A stretch of 13,843 nucleotides of DNA from Alphaproteobacteria bacterium (GCA_018668475.1 JABJCZ010000394.1:1-13843), one strand, 5' to 3'. Shown: positions 1-8,600, numbered from the stretch's first letter. Notes: a model not told the origin generated them from the letters alone. Program-made: numbers and translations.

Positions 1-930
1 CGCACGCTCGGCGCCGTCCCGCAAGACGGAATCAATGTATCCGGTATCATCCAGCAGGCGGCGCATTTCTGCATTGAGCGGGCTCAACTTATCGACTGCG
101 AGGTCCGCCAGCTCATCCTTGAATCCAGAGAACTGCACATCGGCATACCGCTCTGCCACAGCACCGAGTGGCTCGTCGGCAAGAGCCGCGTAAATGCCCA
201 GAAGGTTTGTGGCTTCCGGTCGCTTCTCGATATCGATGGTCATACCAGGTTCGGAATCCGTGCGGGCACGGCGAATTTTCTTGCGGATGGTATCTGCATC
301 GTCCGTCAGGTTAACCCGCGACAGGTCCGAGTTGTCAGACTTGCTCATCTTGTTGCGCCCGTCCCGAAGGCTCATCACGCGTGTCGCCGCGCCCATGATC
401 ATCGGTTCGGGCAGCGGAAAAAACTCCTCGTCACAGGAACGGTTGAACGCACCGGCGATATCGCGCGCCAGCTCAAGGTGCTGTTTTTGATCCTCACCCA
501 CGGGCACGTGGGTCGACTTGTAGAGGAGAATATCGGCCGCCATCAGCACTGGATACGCATAGAGCCCAAGTACCGCCTGATCGCGTTTTTTGCCGGCCTT
601 CTCTTTGAACTGGGTCATTCGATTAAGCCAGCCAAGCGGCGTCACGCAATTCAACAACCAGGCCAGCTCAGCATGCTCCGCCACGCGGCTCTGGTTGAAG
701 ATGATGCACTGTTGCGGATCAAGGCCCGCCGCCAACAGACCTGCAGTCACCTCGCGAGTGCTGGCGCGCAAGGCCGCAGGGTCTTGCTGAACGGTAACGG
801 CATGGAGGTCAACAATGCAGTAGATGCAGTCATATTCCTCCTGCATCGCGACCCAATTCTTGATGGCGCCGAGATAATTTCCAAGGTGCAAATTACCAGT
901 CGGCTGCACACCGGAGAACACGCGCTTCAT
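1..930 (-). CDS. trpS: Tryptophanyl-tRNA synthetase, 3'-truncated by the window edge
   Basis: This cytoplasmic class I aminoacyl-tRNA synthetase charges tRNA-Trp with tryptophan using ATP. Reading leftwards from the ATG at 930 gives 310 open codons up to the window edge; the family is about 330 to 340 residues, so only the last 20 to 30 residues are missing. The N-terminus [20 protein letters not shown] carries the HIGH-type signature ([10 protein letters not shown], residues 10 to 19). KMSKS is present near residue 200 ([12 protein letters not shown]). Other TrpS hallmarks are VDLHAVT, the [17 protein letters not shown] segment and FPLPEP. An AAGGGG stretch lies about 10 bases before the ATG and may be the ribosome binding site. 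It follows murJ on the same strand after 127 bases, an arrangement I recall from other alphaproteobacteria. There is no frameshift and no missing motif in the visible part. Confidence 0.96.
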   Translation of the reverse strand, partial: MKRVFSGVQPTGNLHLGNYLGAIKNWVAMQEEYDCIYCIVDLHAVTVQQDPAALRASTREVTAGLLAAGLDPQQCIIFNQSRVAEHAELAWLLNCVTPLGWLNRMTQFKEKAGKKRDQAVLGLYAYPVLMAADILLYKSTHVPVGEDQKQHLELARDIAGAFNRSCDEEFFPLPEPMIMGAATRVMSLRDGRNKMSKSDNSDLSRVNLTDDADTIRKKIRRARTDSEPGMTIDIEKRPEATNLLGIYAALADEPLGAVAERYADVQFSGFKDELADLAVDKLSPLNAEMRRLLDDTGYIDSVLRDGAERA

Positions 931-1057
931 GGGTCTGGGCCCCTTCTAGGGAACATTGTTTGCGGACAATAACTTTACTGCGCGCCGGTTTTATGGCGCG
1001 ACGCCAGCACGGGGTCAAGAGAAGCGCGAACGCTGCAGCGTGGAGAGCAGATCGCTG

Positions 1058-2692
1058 CTAACTGTTTTTTATCTCGCCCGCGCTTGCAGACCGGCGAAAC
1101 AGTGCTCTGAGTTCTGCCGGATGAAATGCACCACACGCCCGCGCCACCGCGAAATATACGATGACCCCCGCACCGACCAGCGCAAGGAGCGCACCAATTT
1201 TAAGGCCCAATGAGCCACCAAGCGAACCATCGAGCGCGGTCGCTATTGCCCAAAGTGCGGCGGCCATGACCAAACTCGCGCCAACAAAACCGAGGCTACG
1301 ACGACGCAATCGGCGATCCAGCCGAAGGTGCCCACGACGATACAGGCCGAGCCCCAGAAGGCCGGCGTTGAGCCAGCCCGACAAACTGGTGGCAAGGGCA
1401 ATGCCGACATGCCCTAGCGGGCCCATCAAGGCAAGATTGAGAGCGACATTTGTAGCCAGGCATAAAATCGCTATGCGCACCGGCGTGCGCGTGTCCTGAC
1501 GCGCAAAATATGCCGGCGCCAAAACTTTGATGAGCACAAATGCCGGCAGGCCGGCGGCAAAGGCGGTCAATGCCTGTGCCGTTGCGGACGTGTTTCCCAG
1601 CGTAAAGGCGCCGCGCTCAAATAGTACAGAAACCACCGGCCCGCCGACCACGATCAACGCGGCAGTCGCGGGCAGAGCCAGCAGCAATGCGCCTTCAAGC
1701 GCCCGGTTCTGACTTTCCATCGCGGCGTCCGTTTCACCGGCGCGCAACTGGCGGGACAGCAACGGCAACAACGCCGTGCCAACCGCAACACCAACGACGC
1801 CAAGCGGCAACTGGTTGATGCGATCAGCATAATAGAGGAACGAGACCGACCCCTCTGGCAGGAACGATGCGATAATGACATCGACCACAAGATTGATCTG
1901 CGCGACGCCGGCGCCGACCGCAGCCGGTGCCGCCAGAACCAGCAGGCGCTGGACCCGCGGCGTCAATCTTGGCCACAGCAGGCGCAGACGAATGCCGGCC
2001 CGATCGCAGGCAACGATCAGCCAGATAAACTGAACAATCCCGGCGACCGATACACCGACCGCAAGCGCGTGTCCCGGCGTCTCAGTCCAGCGCGAGAGAA
2101 CGACAAGCGAGAGAATCAGACAAACATTGAGGAGGATGGGCGTCGCAGCCGCCGCAGCAAATTTGTATAGCGAATTCAGTATGCCGCCGAGCAGCGAAAC
2201 CAGCGAGATGAACAGGATATAGGGAAACGTGATGCGGGTGAGTTGAACCGTAAGATCAAATTTTTCAGGGTCCGCCGAAAAACCAGGCGCCAGCCCATAC
2301 ATCAGCCACGGCATCAGTATCTGGCCAAGGGCGACAACCAGAATCAAAAGCAACAGCAGGGCGGCAAGCGCTTCCTCAGCAAATTCTCGCGCCGCCCGGG
2401 CCCCATTCTTTTCAAGTTCGCCGGCGAACAGCGGCACGAAGGCAGCGTTGAACGCCCCTTCAGCAAATAGGCGCCGCAGAAAATTAGGCAACTTGAAGGC
2501 AATAAAAAACGCGTCGGCGACGGGCCCTGCACCAAGGCTTGAGGCGATCAGAATATCGCGTAGAAACCCGAGCACGCGGGAGCCCATGGTGTAGCCCCCG
2601 ATCGTCGCGATCCACCTACCCATGGCCGTCGGCGTCGCTCGGGACGGGCGCGCGGCTGAGGCCGCCGGGTCTTCAAGCGGCGGCTTCGGCAT
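1058..2692 (-). CDS. murJ: Lipid II flippase MurJ (MviN)
   Basis: This polytopic inner-membrane protein of the MOP superfamily flips undecaprenyl-linked lipid II to the periplasmic side for peptidoglycan synthesis. The N-terminal signature SRVLGFLRD is followed by GPVADAFFIAFKLPNFLRR and FAEGAFNAAFVPLF. The conserved charged residues known from E. coli MurJ (R18, R24, D39, R52, and the Arg of YYADR) have matches here: R39, R45, D60, R73 and YYADRINQLPLG. About 13 to 14 hydrophobic segments can be seen. The start is uncertain. I chose the ATG at 2692 (544 residues, overlapping the glnD end by 20 bases) because codons 2 to 23 keep the GC-rich third positions of the gene. A TTG at 2716 would give 552 residues. 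An ATG at 2623 would give 521 residues, closest to the 511 of E. coli, without overlap. No candidate has a convincing Shine-Dalgarno sequence. It is probably translated from the glnD message. Confidence 0.95.
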   Translation of the reverse strand: MPKPPLEDPAASAARPSRATPTAMGRWIATIGGYTMGSRVLGFLRDILIASSLGAGPVADAFFIAFKLPNFLRRLFAEGAFNAAFVPLFAGELEKNGARAAREFAEEALAALLLLLILVVALGQILMPWLMYGLAPGFSADPEKFDLTVQLTRITFPYILFISLVSLLGGILNSLYKFAAAAATPILLNVCLILSLVVLSRWTETPGHALAVGVSVAGIVQFIWLIVACDRAGIRLRLLWPRLTPRVQRLLVLAAPAAVGAGVAQINLVVDVIIASFLPEGSVSFLYYADRINQLPLGVVGVAVGTALLPLLSRQLRAGETDAAMESQNRALEGALLLALPATAALIVVGGPVVSVLFERGAFTLGNTSATAQALTAFAAGLPAFVLIKVLAPAYFARQDTRTPVRIAILCLATNVALNLALMGPLGHVGIALATSLSGWLNAGLLGLGLYRRGHLRLDRRLRRRSLGFVGASLVMAAALWAIATALDGSLGGSLGLKIGALLALVGAGVIVYFAVARACGAFHPAELRALFRRSASAGEIKNS

Positions 2693-5453
2693 CGCCACCA
2701 ATACTCGTCTCGTCAATCGCCGTCAGCAGGCCATTTCGCAGCCGTTTGACCAGCCGCTTGTCACTGATCTTCAATCCGTACCGATCTTTCACATAAAAGA
2801 CATCGACGACCCGCTCACCATAAGTCGAGATATGCGCGGTCACGATACTGAAACCGAAATTAGTCAGTATCCGGGCAACATCATGCAACAGGCCGGGACG
2901 ATCTTTGGCGGTGACTTCGATGACCGTGTGACGGGCGCTTGCGTCGTTGTCCACCAACACCCGGGGCGCCACACCAATACCCGTACTTCGTGCGAGCGGG
3001 CCTCGGCGCTCCATCAATGCCTTGTCGAGTTTCAATTCACCAGCGAGGGCCTGCTCCAGAAGTCCCAGTGCCCGGGCCAGCCGTTCCTCATCGGTGAACG
3101 GCGCGCCACTTGCGTCCTGCACCTGAAACGCGTCGAGCGCCATGCCGTCGGACGTCGTAAAAACCTTGGCGTCCAGAATAGTCGCACCGGCAGCGGCCAG
3201 GGCCCCAGCTGCCGAAGCAAACAGGCCGGAGTGATCATTTGCATAAAAAGTGATCTCTGCTGTGGCGCGAGCCGCATCAACCGCCGTATCCAGCGCGAGG
3301 CCCGACTGGCGACGATCTGCATCACGCACCAGGAGGGCGTGACGGCGTTGGGTTGCAACATCTACCGACAACCAGTACGGCGCATCATGGCGCGCCGCAT
3401 AGGCGTCAAATTCATCGTTTAGCCAGTCCGCCAATTGATCACGCAACAGCCGTTTTGCCGCTTCCACCCGAGCCTCTCGCTGAGTCGCAGCATGGCCACC
3501 TGTCATGATCTCCTCGGCGCTATAATAAAGCTCGCGCAACAGCGTGCCCTTCCACGCGTTCCAGCGACCGGGGCCAACGGCGCGAATGTCCGCTGCCGTC
3601 AACACGAGCAGTAATCGCAACCGCTCGACCGATTGCACCTGACCGACAAAATCGCTCAGCGTCTGCGGGTCATGAATATCGCGTTTGAACGCCGTGTTGG
3701 AAAACATCAGATGGTGGCGCACCAACCACGAAACGGTATCCGTTTCTTCCTGTCGCAAGCCAAATCGCGGCCCGAGACGAAGTGCCCAACGGGCACCGAT
3801 TTCGGAATGGTCACCGCGCTGGCCCTTGGCGATATCGTGCAGAAATGTTGCGACGTAGAGCGCGCGGCGCGAAAGAATTTTGGGCATGAGCTCACAGGCC
3901 AGCGGAAGGTCATCGGCAACCTCGCCACGCTCGATCCGCGATAATACGCCAATAGCCCGGATGGTGTGCTCATCCACCGTGTAGACGTGGTACATATCAT
4001 GCTGGGTCTGGGCGACGACGCGACCAAATTCAGGGATCAACCTTCCCAGCACGCCGGCTTCGTTCATTCGCCGAAGGGTCGCTTCGGGGCGCCGCTCGTC
4101 GGTCAGGATATCGAGAAACAGCTGGTTGGCTTCAGGGTCCTCGCGCACCGATTTGTCGATCAGACGAAGGTCCTGCTGAATGAGCCGGTGGGTGTGCGGA
4201 TTGATATCGAGACCGCCAGACTGGGACAGTTGAAAAATCTTGATCAGGCGAACCGGCCTCTCCGCAAATGTCGCTTCGTTCTCAACAGTCAACCGCCCGC
4301 TCTCGGCGCGAATTCCATCCGATGCCGCCGCCCCGCCGGCCCCGCCATCGGCGCCCGGCGGTTGATGTAGCTGTTCGGCCTCAAGCGCAGCACAGAACAC
4401 ACGTGTTAGCTGACCCACAGTCTTCGCGACCAGAAAATAATGTTTCATAAACCGCTCGACGGCGAGGTTGCCATCGCGTGCGCCATAGCCCATGCGAACG
4501 GCGATTTCGGGCTGCAGGTCAAAGGTCAACCGGTCCTCTGCGCGGCCGGCCGCCACATGCATATGCGCCCGCACCCGCCAGAGAAAATTCTCTGCCCGGG
4601 CAAACCGCGCATGCTCCTGACCGGTCAATACGCCGCGATCGACCAGGTCAGCAAATCGCTCCACACGATAGAGGTACTTGGCAATCCAGAACAGCGTGTG
4701 CAGGTCTCGCAGCCCACCCTTGCCGTCCTTGATATTTGGTTCCAGCAGGTATCGGGAATTACCGAGCTTTTCATGTCGCTCATCCCGTTCATCCAGCTTC
4801 GCCTTGACGAACTCAGCTTCCGACCCGGGAATAATTTCGGTGCGGAAGCGGTCGTGCAACTCAGTAAATAGCGCCTGGTCACCGCAGATAAAACGCGCCT
4901 CGAGCACGCTGGTGCGGATGGTCATGTCGCCCCGGGCGCGCTGAATGCTGTCATCCAGTGACCGCGTCGCCTGGCCAACTTTCAGACCCATGTCCCACAA
5001 GAGGTACAGCATCGATTCGATGACCTGCTCCATGCGGGCGGTCAGCTTCCAGGGATGCAGAAACAGCAGGTCGATATCTGATCGCGGCGCCATATCGCCG
5101 CGCCCGTAGCCGCCAAGCGCAACGAGAGCGAGCCGCTGAGCGCTGGTCGGGTTGGGCTCAGGAAACAACCTCTTTGAGGCGTGATCAAACAGAACCCGCA
5201 ACAGTTGATCGATGAGAAACGTATTGGCAGCAACAATGGCGTGGCCGGTCACGCGCTGCTCAATGCGGTTGCGCACCTCTGCCTGGCCTGCAGCCAGGGC
5301 ATCCTTGAGAACGGCAAGCACTTCTGCCCGAACGGCTGGTGCGCGGACTGCGGGCGAGCCGGCAGGCGCGCTACCTTCCGGCGCAAGCGCCGCCAGCGCC
5401 GCGTCAATTGCGCGGCGGTCGAAAACCTGTCGCTGATGCTTAACCTTGATCAT
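2673..5453 (-). CDS. glnD: Bifunctional [protein-PII] uridylyltransferase / uridylyl-removing enzyme
   Basis: GlnD is the cytoplasmic nitrogen sensor: it uridylylates PII proteins (GlnB/GlnK) when glutamine is low and removes the UMP when glutamine is high. The order of domains is complete. The nucleotidyltransferase core has GGYGRGD (about residues 114 to 120) and SDIDLLFL (about 125 to 132). The PII-UTase segment has GGLRDLHTLFW (about 246 to 256). The HD hydrolase has VDEHTIRA and FLHDIAKGQRGDHSEIGAR (about 537 to 555). Two C-terminal ACT domains that bind glutamine lie near residues 731 to 796 and 843 to 911. From the ATG at 5453 the protein has 926 residues (E. coli has 890); a TTG at 5465 would add four. 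A Gly/Ala-rich linker near 365 to 385 accounts for part of the extra length. It is first in a leftward run with murJ and trpS and is divergent from the SPOUT gene. No PII gene is in the window. Confidence 0.96.
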   Translation of the reverse strand: MIKVKHQRQVFDRRAIDAALAALAPEGSAPAGSPAVRAPAVRAEVLAVLKDALAAGQAEVRNRIEQRVTGHAIVAANTFLIDQLLRVLFDHASKRLFPEPNPTSAQRLALVALGGYGRGDMAPRSDIDLLFLHPWKLTARMEQVIESMLYLLWDMGLKVGQATRSLDDSIQRARGDMTIRTSVLEARFICGDQALFTELHDRFRTEIIPGSEAEFVKAKLDERDERHEKLGNSRYLLEPNIKDGKGGLRDLHTLFWIAKYLYRVERFADLVDRGVLTGQEHARFARAENFLWRVRAHMHVAAGRAEDRLTFDLQPEIAVRMGYGARDGNLAVERFMKHYFLVAKTVGQLTRVFCAALEAEQLHQPPGADGGAGGAAASDGIRAESGRLTVENEATFAERPVRLIKIFQLSQSGGLDINPHTHRLIQQDLRLIDKSVREDPEANQLFLDILTDERRPEATLRRMNEAGVLGRLIPEFGRVVAQTQHDMYHVYTVDEHTIRAIGVLSRIERGEVADDLPLACELMPKILSRRALYVATFLHDIAKGQRGDHSEIGARWALRLGPRFGLRQEETDTVSWLVRHHLMFSNTAFKRDIHDPQTLSDFVGQVQSVERLRLLLVLTAADIRAVGPGRWNAWKGTLLRELYYSAEEIMTGGHAATQREARVEAAKRLLRDQLADWLNDEFDAYAARHDAPYWLSVDVATQRRHALLVRDADRRQSGLALDTAVDAARATAEITFYANDHSGLFASAAGALAAAGATILDAKVFTTSDGMALDAFQVQDASGAPFTDEERLARALGLLEQALAGELKLDKALMERRGPLARSTGIGVAPRVLVDNDASARHTVIEVTAKDRPGLLHDVARILTNFGFSIVTAHISTYGERVVDVFYVKDRYGLKISDKRLVKRLRNGLLTAIDETSIGGDAEAAA

Positions 5454-5606
5454 ACCGGCGGGCAATTTAGACCACGACGCTTACATTGACCATGCGTACG
5501 CCATTTCGCACACCCGGACCACCTACTAAACCGACTATGGCTGACATCCGACTATCAGCATTTTGTAGCCTTGCATCGCGCAGATAACGGCGGCACTCTC
5601 CGCGCC

Positions 5607-6149
5607 ATGACTGCTTCTGCGCGGGGATATTTCGGTATCGGCGTCGAGGGCATCAGCAAGCCCGGTAACCTGGGCAACCTGATGCGCTCCGCCCATGCAT
5701 TTGGCGCCGGCTTCTTTTTCACTATTGATTCGGTGATCAATGTCGACACCCGGCAATCAGACACCTCAGGGTCGGTAGACCATGTGCCCCTGTATCGGTT
5801 CAGCTCGGTTGGTGAGCTACAGTTGCCCGAGCGCTGCACCCTTGTGGGCGTGGAATTTACGGACGAAGCCGTTGATCTGCCGTCTTTTCCGCACCCGCTG
5901 TCCGCCGCCTATGTGCTGGGCCCCGAGCGCGGCAGTTTGTCGCCCGACCTGGTCGCGAAATGCGAGCATCTCGTCAAAATTCCGACACACTTTTGTGTGA
6001 ATGTCGGGGTTGCCGGCGCGATCGTGATGTATGACCGCGTGCTTAGCACCGGGCGTTTCGGGGCAAGGCCGGTCAATCCACGGCGCCGGGCGGCAGCCCT
6101 GCCGCGCCATGTACAGGGAATGCCCCAAATCAGGAAACCACGCGGCTAG
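5607..6149 (+). CDS. SpoU/TrmH-family (SPOUT) RNA 2'-O-methyltransferase
   Basis: This is a short (180-residue) S-adenosylmethionine-dependent enzyme of the SPOUT superfamily, expected to methylate ribose 2'-OH groups in tRNA or rRNA. The three SpoU motifs are in order. Motif 1 is NLGNLMRSAHAFGA (residues 21 to 34, with conserved Asn and Arg). Motif 2 is YVLGPERGSLSPDL (102 to 115). Motif 3 is VNVGVAGAIVMYDRVL (131 to 146). The knot domain takes up nearly the whole protein, with no separate N-terminal substrate-binding domain as in RlmB or TrmH. A basic, Pro/Arg-rich tail follows (about 152 to 180). I chose the ATG at 5607 because homology starts there (RGYFGIGVEGISKP). A TTG at 5571 would add 12 residues lacking family features. 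No clear Shine-Dalgarno sequence is seen. Its substrate cannot be read from the sequence. It is divergent from glnD and leads the plus-strand group. Confidence 0.9.
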   Translation: MTASARGYFGIGVEGISKPGNLGNLMRSAHAFGAGFFFTIDSVINVDTRQSDTSGSVDHVPLYRFSSVGELQLPERCTLVGVEFTDEAVDLPSFPHPLSAAYVLGPERGSLSPDLVAKCEHLVKIPTHFCVNVGVAGAIVMYDRVLSTGRFGARPVNPRRRAAALPRHVQGMPQIRKPRG

Positions 6150-6175
6150 GGGTGGCCGCTCGGATGCGGGTCCGG

Positions 6176-6181
6176 TATGAT
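6176..6181 (+). promoter_or_regulatory. Possible -10 element for the IalB-family gene
   Basis: TATGAT matches the sigma70 -10 consensus at five of six positions and lies 47 bases before the IalB ATG. A weak -35 (TGGCCG, 6153 to 6158) sits 17 bases upstream. The -35 is poor, so this is tentative; the gene could instead be read through from the SPOUT gene 79 bases upstream. Confidence 0.25.
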
Positions 6182-6228
6182 TCGCGTATGTTGTGTCGAT
6201 TCACTTCTCAACCACTAGCGGTCGATTA

Positions 6229-6747
6229 ATGAAGCTTTCAGCCAGTCTTTTTTTCGGGGCCCTCGCAGTTGTTGCCGTAATGGCAGCAACCGCCCCTGAA
6301 ACTCATGCCCAGAAAATCCTCGCCGAAAATGGCGACTGGACGGCCTACACCATGAGCGAGGACGGGCGGAAGGTTTGCTACATGTTCTCTCGCCCGAAAA
6401 AGGAAGAGGGCAACTACAAGCGCCGGGGCGTCGCCTACGCCATGGTCACCCGCCGCCAGGGCAGCCCTACAGTTGAAGATATGAGCGTGACCTCCGGCTA
6501 TCCCTACAAGGATGGCAGCAAGACGACGGTCAATATCGATGGCAAGAAGTACAGTTTCGGCGTTTTTGCCAAGGAGTTCGCGTGGTCGGATGACCCGAAG
6601 CATAATTCGACCCTCGTCAAGGCGATGATCAAGGGCATCAAGCTTTCTGTTCGTGGCACATCACGGAAAGACACGCACTCGACCGACAGCTATTCGCTAA
6701 AGGGGTTCACCGCGACCCACAAGGCCATTAAAAAGGCCTGCCCCTGA
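6229..6747 (+). CDS. Invasion-associated locus B (IalB) family secreted protein
   Basis: This 172-residue protein has a Sec signal peptide: MKLSAS, a hydrophobic stretch (LFFGALAVVAVMAAT) and a likely cleavage after THA near residue 27. It should be periplasmic. The mature part looks like the IalB domain: NGDWTAYTM near the start, the KVCYMFSRPKK segment, then VAYAMVTRR and FAWSDD. Two cysteines (C50 and C171, the penultimate residue) could form a disulfide. IalB proteins are widespread in alphaproteobacteria. The name comes from Bartonella invasion, but most members have no known role and should not be read as virulence factors. I chose the ATG at 6229 because it starts the signal peptide; a GTG at 6193 would put 12 polar residues in front of it. 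The mature protein is rich in lysine. In several alphaproteobacteria an IalB gene lies near rlmN, as here (from memory). Confidence 0.85.
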   Translation: MKLSASLFFGALAVVAVMAATAPETHAQKILAENGDWTAYTMSEDGRKVCYMFSRPKKEEGNYKRRGVAYAMVTRRQGSPTVEDMSVTSGYPYKDGSKTTVNIDGKKYSFGVFAKEFAWSDDPKHNSTLVKAMIKGIKLSVRGTSRKDTHSTDSYSLKGFTATHKAIKKACP

Positions 6748-6758
6748 GGGTATGGTCG

Positions 6759-6772
6759 GCGCTCAATAGCGC
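6759..6772 (+). other. Small hairpin after the IalB-family gene
   Basis: GCGCT and AGCGC form a 5-bp stem around a CAAT loop, 11 bases after the IalB stop. No T-run follows, so it is not a typical Rho-independent terminator. It may stabilise the 3' end of the message or have no role. Confidence 0.3.
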
Positions 6773-6803
6773 TCACACCTTGCTTGCCTCACACCTTGCG
6801 TGC
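6772..6803 (+). repeat. Tandem duplication of a 16-base unit
   Basis: CTCACACCTTGCTTGC is followed directly by CTCACACCTTGCGTGC. The two units match at 15 of 16 positions. They lie in the 111-base gap between the IalB-family gene and the ICMT-like gene, just after a small hairpin. No further copy was noticed in the window. The duplication is seen directly; any role is unknown. Confidence 0.9.
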
Positions 6804-6858
6804 TTCTTCCATTACACCCCATCTGTAGCTGACGCTGGCAGGAAGACTGAGGTAACGC

Positions 6859-7329
6859 ATGGCAGATACTAAACCCGATCATCCTGGCGTAATTACACAC
6901 CCGCCCTTTCTTTATGCGGGTTTTGCGATTGCCGGCGTCATCATCAACATGTTTGTCGGCGTTGAGCTTTTCGCCGAGCCCGCTCAGTTCTGGGCAGGTG
7001 GCGGCCTGATTGTTGTCGGGGCGATCCTTCTCTATGGCGGCGTCACCCAGTTTCGCCGTGCCGGCACGAATGTGCCAACCCATAAACCGACCATGGCGAT
7101 CGTGACCACCGGGCTCTACGGCCTAACCCGGAACCCGCTCTATCTGGGGCTTTCGACGATTTATGTCGGCATTGGCATTGCGATTGATAACGTCTTTCTT
7201 CTGGTATTTCTGGCCCCGTTGCTCTTGGTCATGCGATACGGCGTAATTGGTCGCGAAGAGGCCTATCTGGAGCGCAAATTTGGTGAAGAATACCGGGCCT
7301 ATTGCACGCGAGTGCGCCGCTGGCTTTGA
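6859..7329 (+). CDS. Small membrane methyltransferase of the ICMT/PEMT (isoprenylcysteine carboxyl / phospholipid methyltransferase) family
   Basis: The protein has 156 residues and four or more hydrophobic segments (about 13 to 33, 45 to 66, 88 to 110 and 113 to 130). The C-terminal half carries the family signature: TTGLYGLTRNPLYLGL (about 88 to 103) and then REEAYLERKFGEEYRAYCTRV. The RNP-Y and E...FG.EY..Y residues line the S-adenosylmethionine and substrate pocket in this family. A good Shine-Dalgarno sequence (GAGG, six bases before the ATG) supports the start. Eukaryotic relatives methylate prenylated cysteine or phosphatidylethanolamine. The many short bacterial members are mostly uncharacterised, so the substrate cannot be assigned. 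It sits between the IalB gene (111 bases upstream) and rlmN (65 bases downstream) on the same strand. Confidence 0.85.
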   Translation: MADTKPDHPGVITHPPFLYAGFAIAGVIINMFVGVELFAEPAQFWAGGGLIVVGAILLYGGVTQFRRAGTNVPTHKPTMAIVTTGLYGLTRNPLYLGLSTIYVGIGIAIDNVFLLVFLAPLLLVMRYGVIGREEAYLERKFGEEYRAYCTRVRRWL

Positions 7330-7394
7330 CCATCGCCGACCGCTCCGGCTGGCATTCGTAGCCATGGCAGCGTATATGAACGCCCACAACCGCC

Positions 7395-8588
7395 ATGATG
7401 ATCGCCAACATGACCGCTGAACCCATCACTGAGCCGTCCGACGTGCCCGCTCCCATGCAGGAGCTTGTGGGCCTGGACCGCGACGAACTTGCCGCCATCA
7501 TGGTTGCCATTGGTGAGCCGGAAGGCAGGTCGACCCTGCGGGCCAAACAACTGTGGCACTGGATGTATCACCACGGCGCGCGCGATTTTTCGCTGATGAC
7601 GAGCCTTGGTGGCCCGCTGCGGGAGAAACTGGCCGAGACATGCGCTGTCGGCCGCCCAGGTATAAGCCGCGAACAGATCTCGACCGACGGCACGCGCAAA
7701 TGGCTGATGCGCTTTGACGACAACCAGGAAGCCGAAAGCGTCTATATCCCCGAAGACGATCGGGGCGCGGTATGTATCTCCAGCCAGGTCGGCTGCACAC
7801 TCAGCTGCAAGTTCTGCCATACGGGCACACAGCGGCTGGTGCGCAACCTTACGCCGACAGAAATCGTCGGCCAGTTTATGGTCGCGCGGGACAGTTGCGG
7901 CGAATGGCCATCCCCCTCCGGTGAGCGGATGCTATCCAACATCGTGATGATGGGCATGGGCGAGCCGCTCTATAATTTTGACAACGTCGCCAAAGCGCTG
8001 CGTATCATCATGGATCAGGAAGGCATCGCCATTTCGCGGCGGCGCATCACATTGTCGACCGCCGGCGTCGTGCCGATGATGGAGCGTTGCGGCGCGGAGC
8101 TTGGCGTTAGCCTTGCCGTATCGCTCCATGCTGTGCGGGACGATTTGCGCGACATGCTGGTGCCGCTTAATCGCAAATACCCGATTGCCGAATTGCTCGA
8201 TGCCTGCCGTAAATATCCCGGCGCCAACAACGCGCGGCGTATCACCTTTGAATACGTGATGCTCAAAGGCGTTAATGACAGCACGGCAGACGCCCACGAA
8301 CTGACCCGGTTGCTCGCGGACATTCCGGCCAAGGTAAACCTGATTCCGTTCAATGCGTGGCCGGGAACTGATTTTGAATGTTCCAGCAACAACGCGATTT
8401 ACCGCTTTGCAGAGATCGTCAATAACGCCGGGTTTTCCGCACCGGTGCGGGCACCACGGGGCCGCGATATTCTCGCCGCATGCGGCCAGCTGAAATCCGC
8501 CAGCATCAAATTGAGCCGGCGCGAGCGCGATGCACGATCGGCCGACGCCGATGGCGCCGGTCTCGCGGCCAGCGCCGCCACCAGCTAA
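7395..8588 (+). CDS. rlmN: Dual-specificity RNA methyltransferase RlmN (23S rRNA A2503 and tRNA A37, m2A)
   Basis: RlmN is a radical-SAM enzyme that methylates C2 of A2503 in 23S rRNA and of A37 in some tRNAs. The [4Fe-4S] motif CxxxCxxC is GCTLSCKFC (C134, C138 and C141). The preceding VCISSQVGC carries C127, which matches the conserved C118 of E. coli RlmN. The cysteine that forms the methyl-carrying intermediate is C363 in [11 protein letters not shown] (E. coli C355). The GGEP-type motif is GMGEP (187 to 191), and [12 protein letters not shown] and [10 protein letters not shown] are typical. Length is 397 residues (E. coli 384). The ATG at 7395 is followed closely by further ATGs at 7398 and 7410, so the exact start is unsure; the first 20 residues are poorly conserved. 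A short Ala-rich tail (about 380 to 397) follows the core. Confidence 0.96.
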   Translation: MMIANMTAEPITEPSDVPAPMQELVGLDRDELAAIMVAIGEPEGRSTLRAKQLWHWMYHHGARDFSLMTSLGGPLREKLAETCAVGRPGISREQISTDGTRKWLMRFDDNQEAESVYIPEDDRGAVCISSQVGCTLSCKFCHTGTQRLVRNLTPTEIVGQFMVARDSCGEWPSPSGERMLSNIVMMGMGEPLYNFDNVAKALRIIMDQEGIAISRRRITLSTAGVVPMMERCGAELGVSLAVSLHAVRDDLRDMLVPLNRKYPIAELLDACRKYPGANNARRITFEYVMLKGVNDSTADAHELTRLLADIPAKVNLIPFNAWPGTDFECSSNNAIYRFAEIVNNAGFSAPVRAPRGRDILAACGQLKSASIKLSRRERDARSADADGAGLAASAATS

Positions 8589-8600
8589 TCGGAATACTCC

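Noticed and set aside
478..972. Plus-strand open frame of 164 codons opposite trpS
   Set aside because: It is fully antisense to TrpS, whose motifs are intact, and its product has no family features.
981..1000. Inverted repeat CGCGCC/GGCGCG with an 8-base loop between murJ and trpS
   Set aside because: No T-run follows on the minus strand, so it is not a convincing terminator; short GC stems are expected at this base composition.
2622..3422. Long plus-strand open frame (266 codons) opposite glnD and murJ
   Set aside because: It lies antisense to the conserved ACT domains of GlnD and the start of MurJ. The translation has no recognisable family features; open antisense frames are common in GC-rich genes.
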